The notes under the pieces were generated by a model. That model worked only from the letters and a program-made list of their open reading frames with translations, was not told the DNA's origin and searched no databases. DNA of 64,000 nucleotides, taken from NCBI RefSeq assembly GCF_032813545.1, contig NZ_CP136520.1, positions 3,900,001 through 3,964,000 on the forward strand, read 5' to 3'. Position numbers and translations under genes: made by a program. This document shows positions 59,226 to 64,000 of the stretch, one piece after another (within the stretch, counting starts at the first letter, position 1; each line of letters opens with the position of its first letter). This stretch comes from Nodosilinea sp. E11. GTDB taxonomy: Bacteria > Cyanobacteriota > Cyanobacteriia > Phormidesmidales > Phormidesmidaceae.

Positions 59226-60410
59226 TCACGGTTGGGGTGTGTCTATCGGGGTTGTCGTTGGGTTTGGCGTCAGCCAGTGGGCAAACTCGTCATGGAAACG
59301 CCCTGCCAAAATCGCCTCCCGAATGCGCTGGGTAAACCGCACCAGCTCGGTGATGTTGTGGATGGAGATCAGCGTAAAGGCCAGCATCTCCTTGGCGTGG
59401 ATCAGATGGCAGAGGTAGGCGCGGGTAAAGTTTTGGCAGGTATAGCAGGGACAGGTGGCGTCGATGGGGGTGTAGTCGCGGCGGAAGCGCTGATTCTTCA
59501 GGTTCCACCGTTCCCCTGCCACCAGCGCCGCGCCGTGGCGGGCCAGCCGGGTAGGAATCACGCAGTCGAACAGGTCTACTCCGGCTGCGATCGCCTGGGC
59601 CATTTCCCTATAGGTGCCCACCCCCATCAAATAGCGGGGCTTATGCTCGGGCAAACAGGGGGCCGTAGCTTTGACAATGGTTTCGATCAGCTCTGGTGGC
59701 TCGCCCACGCTGACGCCGCCGATCGCATAGCCGGGCAGGTCTAAGGTGGCCAACTGCTGCGCCGCCTCGGCCCGCAGGTCGGGGTATACGCCCCCCTGCA
59801 CAATGCCAAACAGCGCCTGGTCAGGCCGCTTGTGGGCCTCCACACAGCGCAACAGCCAGCGCCAGGTGCGATCGGTCGAGGCTTTAATGACCTCGCGGCT
59901 GCACGGGTAGGGAGGGCACTCGTCAAAGGCCATGATCACATCGGCCCCCAGATCGTTTTGAATCTGAATCGAGGTTTCGGGCCGAATGTTGATGATGCGG
60001 CCATCCTTGGGCGATTTAAATGTGACGCCGTCTTCGGTGATGGTGCGCATCTGGCTGAGGCTAAACACCTGAAAGCCGCCCGAATCCGTCAGCATCGGGC
60101 CATCCCAACCCATGAATCGGTGCAGGCCGCCCGCCTCGGCGACAATGTCTTCGCCCGGTTGCAGATGCAGGTGGTAGGTGTTTGACAGCACCATCTGCGC
60201 CCCGGTGGTGGCTAACTGGGCGGGGGTGACGGTTTTGACGTTGGCCAGGGTGCCCACGGGCATAAACCGGGGGGTGTGCACGGGGCCGTGGGGGGTGGTG
60301 AATGTGCCCGCCCGCGCCTGGGTATGACTACAGCGAGCGTCGCAGCTAAAGGAAAATGCCTGGGTCAAAATACAGCGCTCCAGGGAGCAAAGGGAATGGC
60401 AAAGTGGCAT
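59226..60410 (-). CDS. tgt: tRNA-guanine transglycosylase
   Basis: A 394-residue enzyme that exchanges guanine-34 for the queuosine precursor preQ1 in GUN-anticodon tRNAs. The general-base Asp lies in [12 protein letters not shown], the nucleophile Asp in [15 protein letters not shown], and zinc ligands in [22 protein letters not shown] with His in ISIHN. The first ~15 residues upstream of the usual TQAFSFSC start are extra; ATG 60410 is kept, but a TTG at 60368 is possible. It precedes psbK on the same strand. Confidence 0.95.
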   Translation of the reverse strand: MPLCHSLCSLERCILTQAFSFSCDARCSHTQARAGTFTTPHGPVHTPRFMPVGTLANVKTVTPAQLATTGAQMVLSNTYHLHLQPGEDIVAEAGGLHRFMGWDGPMLTDSGGFQVFSLSQMRTITEDGVTFKSPKDGRIINIRPETSIQIQNDLGADVIMAFDECPPYPCSREVIKASTDRTWRWLLRCVEAHKRPDQALFGIVQGGVYPDLRAEAAQQLATLDLPGYAIGGVSVGEPPELIETIVKATAPCLPEHKPRYLMGVGTYREMAQAIAAGVDLFDCVIPTRLARHGAALVAGERWNLKNQRFRRDYTPIDATCPCYTCQNFTRAYLCHLIHAKEMLAFTLISIHNITELVRFTQRIREAILAGRFHDEFAHWLTPNPTTTPIDTPQP

Positions 60411-60513
60411 TTATCGTAGCATTTGGCGGTGATCGCAGCGGTGTTGTCAAGGCCACAGATATCCGATAGCTTTGCTACCCTAGGCTTAGTTATTTCCTTA
60501 CCTGACGCAGTAG

Positions 60514-60840
60514 ATGGCCACAGCTTTAGACAAACGTTCTGACGCGATTCTGGCCCGTTTCAAAGCTCTCTCTGACCCGCTGCGGCTGGAGGTGATTGAG
60601 CTGCTACGATCGCAGGAACTATGCGTTTGCGATCTGTGCGATCGCATGAACATCGCTCAATCCAAGTTGTCCTTTCACCTCAAAATCCTGCGGGAGGCTG
60701 GGCTGATCGCCGCCCGCCAGGAGGGCCGGTGGATCTACTACCGCCTCAACCCCACCGAATTTGGAGAATTGGCCACCTACCTCAGCGATCTGCACCACCT
60801 CAGTCCGCCGTCCTCTAGTCACCCCTGTCCACCATTTTGA
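60514..60840 (+). CDS. ArsR/SmtB-family transcriptional regulator
   Basis: A 108-residue winged helix-turn-helix repressor. ALSDPLRLEVIELLRSQELCVCDLCDRMNIAQSKLSFHLKILREAGLI contains the CVCDLC motif that binds arsenite or other thiophilic metals in ArsR proteins, and the recognition helix QSKLSFHLKIL. The C-terminal tail SSSHPCPPF may add a cysteine ligand. No arsenic operon is in the window; the target could be the divergent tgt-psbK side or genes elsewhere. Start ATG 60514. Confidence 0.92.
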   Translation: MATALDKRSDAILARFKALSDPLRLEVIELLRSQELCVCDLCDRMNIAQSKLSFHLKILREAGLIAARQEGRWIYYRLNPTEFGELATYLSDLHHLSPPSSSHPCPPF

Positions 60841-60851
60841 GCCATTAGCTA

Positions 60852-62225
60852 TTACCGCTTGTGCGGTGAGGGGTATAGCGAGTCATTTCCTCCTGAAAGA
60901 CCAGTCCCCTGTAGAGCCGCCAGAGCAGTGTGGTACTGCTTTTCTATGGTTTCTAGGTCTCGTTGGTGAGTGAGGCTTTGTTGGCTACTGTGCCAAATCG
61001 CCTCAACGTGCTGCTGCAAAATGTGGCGCTGTTTGAAGTGGCGGGTAAAGGGAGCAATGGCGGCGATCGCCGCCAGCAGCCGACCGATCACCACCGTGTC
61101 AGTGCTGCCATACTGACGAATTTGGTTAAAGGCTGTGTTGGCCAGGGTCTCAAACTTGACTGGAGCCGCAATCACCCGCAGATTGTGCGACTGGTCATAG
61201 CGGTAAGGAGACGGAAATTCACGACTGGCAAGCCGCGCCAGCCCGTCGGCCAGTTGGTCAATACAGCGAATGGCCGTAAAGGGGTCGTTAATAGCAGGGG
61301 ACAAGGCTCGCAGCGCAATTTCGACCAGTTGTTCAATCGGAAATGCCACGTTCTGCTGCTTAGTCAGCTCGTGGCCCAGAACAAAGGCTTGATTAATGCG
61401 ATCGCCTACCGATTGGGTAACGCGATTGGCAGGGTAGGCCATGACCAGGGGGCCACCCTCAATGATGAAAGCCCCTGGATACGCCTTGACCTGGAGCAAA
61501 AGATTTTCATCGCAGGCCACCTGCATCAGGACGTCGTCTTCAATTCCTTGCAGGTATCCCGTTTTCTTGGCCTGCACGGGTTGGGCGGTGGCGTCAAAAT
61601 CGGTGGGCATATCCCTGGTACTCTCGCCCTGCTGATCGATCTCCTGACCCAAAGCTTCTGGAAACAGGCGGTTGGTGACTTGCTCTAGGTCGTGGCTGAC
61701 ATCGGCAATCACGTGGGAGACCTGAATGATGGTGGAGGCATGGTGAATAAAGTAGATCAGCACCCCAATGCTGGCCATGGCCAGCAAAACCCCCACCGTT
61801 ACCGAGAGCTGGGGCACAAATGGCTCGTGGTCTTCGCCCCGAATCGTGCGCAGCACCAGCAAACAGTAGATAAAGGTGGCAATAAAGGTGCCCAACACGA
61901 TCTGATTGCCCTGGTCCTGCATAAAGTTGCGCAGTAGGCGTGGCCCAAAATGGGACGACGCTAGCTGGAGGGCGACGATAGTGATTGAAAACGCGGTGGC
62001 CGCTACGGTCACCATGGATCCCGCAATTACCGAGAGCACCTCTCGTGCCCCATCGGCCCCGCCCTGATAGATCCAGCTAAGGGCACTGATATCGATAGAA
62101 TCTGAACGATCGATGGCTAGCAGGCCAAATGCCAATGCGATCGCTCCGACGGCCATGAGCGTGGGTAAAAACCAGTAGCTCGATCGAAGGTTATCCCAAA
62201 ATTTGCTGAGCTTAATGTGTTTCAT
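60852..62225 (-). CDS. DUF2254 membrane protein
   Basis: A 457-residue protein of the DUF2254 family. It has about four helices in the first 160 residues (FLPTLMAVGAIALAFGLLAI, VLSVIAGSMVTVAATAFSITIVALQLAS, IVLGTFIATFIYCLLVL, LSVTVGVLLAMASIGVLIYFIHH) and a soluble domain with SHFGPRLLRNFMQD and ALSPAINDPFTAIRCIDQLADGLARLA, the latter being the family signature. The function is unknown. It lies 32 bp after trkH on the same strand, so it may be cotranscribed and belong functionally to K+ transport. ATG 62225 chosen over GTG 62228. Confidence 0.88.
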   Translation of the reverse strand: MKHIKLSKFWDNLRSSYWFLPTLMAVGAIALAFGLLAIDRSDSIDISALSWIYQGGADGAREVLSVIAGSMVTVAATAFSITIVALQLASSHFGPRLLRNFMQDQGNQIVLGTFIATFIYCLLVLRTIRGEDHEPFVPQLSVTVGVLLAMASIGVLIYFIHHASTIIQVSHVIADVSHDLEQVTNRLFPEALGQEIDQQGESTRDMPTDFDATAQPVQAKKTGYLQGIEDDVLMQVACDENLLLQVKAYPGAFIIEGGPLVMAYPANRVTQSVGDRINQAFVLGHELTKQQNVAFPIEQLVEIALRALSPAINDPFTAIRCIDQLADGLARLASREFPSPYRYDQSHNLRVIAAPVKFETLANTAFNQIRQYGSTDTVVIGRLLAAIAAIAPFTRHFKQRHILQQHVEAIWHSSQQSLTHQRDLETIEKQYHTALAALQGTGLSGGNDSLYPSPHKR

Positions 62226-62257
62226 CACGGGGTAAAGGGATAATGGAGATCGAGAAA

Positions 62258-63799
62258 TTATTTGGAAGGTTGCTCAGGCAAGGTTTGAGTGATTGGGCGG
62301 CAGATAGCTATCCCTAATAGGAGCACCGGAATAATTTCGAGTCGCCCTGCCCACATCAGCAAAATGAGCATTAGCTTGCCGCCCCAGTGTAGGGTAGGGT
62401 CGCTAATACCAGTTGATAACCCCACGTTGCTGGTTGCAGAAGCCGCCTCAAAGATCACATCCTCTAGCGTGTAGATGGGTGAGACTAGGTGGGTAAGCAC
62501 CACAATGCCGATGCCCAGCAGCAGCAGCCACAAACTGGCTAAGACAGCCGCCGATTGCACTTGTTCATGGGCTTGGGATGCTGGTAATGCTTCATCATCA
62601 ATTCGATAGGAAATATTGTCATCGGCGGTGATGAAAAGCTGCTGAAAGTGCCAACGAATGCCCAGCAGTAGCAGCACTATTCGGTGCAGCTTTAACCCCC
62701 CAGCGGTCGATCCGGCCGCTCCTCCCATCACCATGGCGGCGCTGAGCAGTAGTTTTGCCCCCATACTCCAGTTCTGGACCTGAGCTGTGTTAAACCCGCA
62801 GGTGGTCACTGCCGAACTCCACTGAAATAAGCTGTCTAGCCAGGGTATAGATGCTGTAGCCCAGCGGTTTTCTAGCAGCAGTAGGCAGGGGCCTAAACCC
62901 AGCAAAAGCAGCAGCAGGCGATGCTGATTTCTCTGCCATAGAGAAGTCCACCGCTGGCGACGCAGCAATTGATAGTGAACCGGAAAACTGACTGCGCCAG
63001 TAATCATAATGAAAATAGTAGCCAACTGAAGGGTAGAACTATAGCTTGTAAAGCTAGCTGTGGTGATGCTAAAGCCGCCCGTAGCAATGCCGGTGAGCCC
63101 GTGATTAATGGCTTCCCACAGGGGCATTCCCAACAGAGCTAACAGCAAAATACTTAGCCCGGTGTAGAAGCTGTAGATCCAGAGAATATTTTTAGCGGTG
63201 GCTCTAACGGTGTCGCCAATGGTTCGTTGGCGGCCGACAGCGGCATACAGCTGGGATGGATCGGTTTCTAGCGATTTGGTTTGGGAAGACTCGATGGTTA
63301 GCAATGCCAGCATTAGAACAATCACCCCGATGCCATCTACCCATTCTGTAAACGATCGCCACCACTGCAAACTATGGGGCAGCAGGCTGGCGTCGGTGGC
63401 CATGGTCAAACCGGTGCCGGTAAAGCCCGAAAATGCCTCAAACAAGGCATTCCAAATATTTTGAAAAGCCAGTAGGGTCGGGGATGTATCAGCGGATGCG
63501 GCCAGAGCGGCAATACCGACGAAGGGGATAGCGCCCAGCAGAGGAATAACGCCCCAGGTCAACGCCACAATCAGCATGGCGTGGTAGTGGCGAGTCTTGT
63601 CTACCTTAGGCGAATTGGCCCGGTAGAATCCTTGAGCCAGCGCGAAGGCGGCGATCGCTGTCGTTAAGAAAGGCGCAATGGCATAGTACTCCCCAAAGTA
63701 AAGGCAGATTGGTATGGAAAGCAGAGCCATGATGCCGGGCACGTGCAGCAGTAGGCCAAAATCATGCAGTATCAAGCGGATAGTTCGGTATGGCCCCAT
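62258..63799 (-). CDS. trkH: TrkH/KtrB-family potassium transporter subunit
   Basis: A 513-residue membrane protein of the superfamily of K+ transporters, with four membrane-pore-membrane repeats. Pore signatures are recognisable in AFSGFTGTGLTMATD, GLTGIATGGFSITTASF, SAVTTCGFNTAQV and SATSNVGLSTG. No TrkA/KtrA regulatory subunit is next to it; a DUF2254 gene follows 32 bp downstream. An unidentified gene ends just upstream on the same strand. Start ATG 63799. Confidence 0.92.
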   Translation of the reverse strand: MGPYRTIRLILHDFGLLLHVPGIMALLSIPICLYFGEYYAIAPFLTTAIAAFALAQGFYRANSPKVDKTRHYHAMLIVALTWGVIPLLGAIPFVGIAALAASADTSPTLLAFQNIWNALFEAFSGFTGTGLTMATDASLLPHSLQWWRSFTEWVDGIGVIVLMLALLTIESSQTKSLETDPSQLYAAVGRQRTIGDTVRATAKNILWIYSFYTGLSILLLALLGMPLWEAINHGLTGIATGGFSITTASFTSYSSTLQLATIFIMITGAVSFPVHYQLLRRQRWTSLWQRNQHRLLLLLLGLGPCLLLLENRWATASIPWLDSLFQWSSAVTTCGFNTAQVQNWSMGAKLLLSAAMVMGGAAGSTAGGLKLHRIVLLLLGIRWHFQQLFITADDNISYRIDDEALPASQAHEQVQSAAVLASLWLLLLGIGIVVLTHLVSPIYTLEDVIFEAASATSNVGLSTGISDPTLHWGGKLMLILLMWAGRLEIIPVLLLGIAICRPITQTLPEQPSK

Positions 63800-63822
63800 G
63801 GTTCACGATTGATTCACGGCTA

Positions 63823-64000
63823 TTAGTCCTGGTGGGCAGAGTTACCGTTACCGGCTGAGCGCACATCGGCCAGCTGGCGCAGCGAGCCCCCAATGCTGCG
63901 CGGTTTTGGGGCTTCTCCTTTGCGAGAGGGCCAGCCTTCGCGCTGACGGCTGCGATCGCCGTCGGTTTCCTCGGTTTGGTCGTGGAACAAAATTTGCTGG
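63823..64000 (-). CDS. C-terminal end of an unidentified gene (5' part outside the window)
   Basis: The last 58 codons and stop of a gene entering from beyond base 64000. The segment is charged and low in hydrophobic residues (HDQTEETDGDRSRQREGWPS, then KPRSIGGSLRQLADVRS and a short polar tail), so it looks like a soluble, flexible C-terminus. It stops 23 bp before the trkH start on the same strand, so it may lead an operon with trkH and the DUF2254 gene. The family cannot be named from this piece. Confidence 0.55.
   Translation of the reverse strand, partial: QQILFHDQTEETDGDRSRQREGWPSRKGEAPKPRSIGGSLRQLADVRSAGNGNSAHQD

Noticed and set aside
61692-61937. Plus-strand frames opposite the DUF2254 gene
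   Set aside because: Antisense shadows created by high GC third positions; no family resemblance.

Overview
The window is about 64 kb of cyanobacterial chromosome. The evidence is a complete allophycocyanin core operon (apcE-apcA-apcB-apcC), psbK, the split cyanobacterial ATP synthase operon (I-a-c-b'-b-delta-alpha-gamma, with beta and epsilon absent), the alkane pair ado/aar, a glucosylglycerol hydrolase, an HstK-type kinase and very frequent GCGATCGC (HIP1) octamers. The GC-rich sequence, many GTG/TTG starts, the four-repeat ApcE and the heptamer-like intergenic repeats suggest a filamentous Leptolyngbya/Nodosilinea-like organism. That is inference; no rRNA or other marker fixes the genus. 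The glucosylglycerol hydrolase suggests tolerance of moderate salinity. I saw no transposase, phage, plasmid, CRISPR, tRNA or rRNA genes.

Layout. 1-11.1 kb, minus strand: 5' part of a giant Ser/Thr kinase-ATPase sensor, lnt, glucosylglycerol hydrolase, an exported FG-GAP/YbaY-like protein, a DUF192 lipoprotein, an NblR-like response regulator and an ABC ATPase. 11.3-19 kb, plus strand: a small membrane protein, then the lipid-centred cluster ado-aar-accA-SDR-folE, then an AMIN/amidase_3 cell wall hydrolase. 19-24.8 kb, minus: CPA2 antiporter with USP domains, then ftsW-ccdA-ccs1 (division and cytochrome c maturation). 25-30.2 kb, minus: apcEABC. 30.7-38.2 kb, plus: methyltransferase and the atp operon, closed by a strong terminator. 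38.5-43.7 kb, minus: a glycosidase-like lipoprotein flanked by repeat copies, galE, a VOC protein and signal peptidase I. 43.8-49.4 kb, minus: giant TamB. 49.6-51.9 kb, plus: DUF3110 protein, a DUF4870-like membrane protein, murQ. 51.9-53.5 kb, minus: pentapeptide-repeat protein and rhomboid protease. 54-55.4 kb, plus: DUF1574 lipoprotein. 55.5-58.8 kb, minus: a three-gene GUN4-domain cassette. 59-60.4 kb, minus: psbK and tgt. 60.5 kb, plus: ArsR regulator. 60.9-64 kb, minus: DUF2254 membrane protein, TrkH, and the end of an unidentified gene.

Most of the window is core metabolism. The least explained parts are: (1) the GUN4 cassette, with two colinear paralogues carrying an N-terminal domain that resembles EACC1-type modules, one fused to GUN4, plus a free GUN4 protein; (2) a dispersed roughly 105-bp element with inverted ends in at least five intergenic spacers, two copies of which bracket the glycosidase gene; (3) low-complexity DNA written in frame into lnt; (4) one full match and one near match to the high-light HLR1 (RpaB) box in front of a pentapeptide-repeat gene and the SDR-folE pair; (5) stem-loops at the apc and atp gene junctions.
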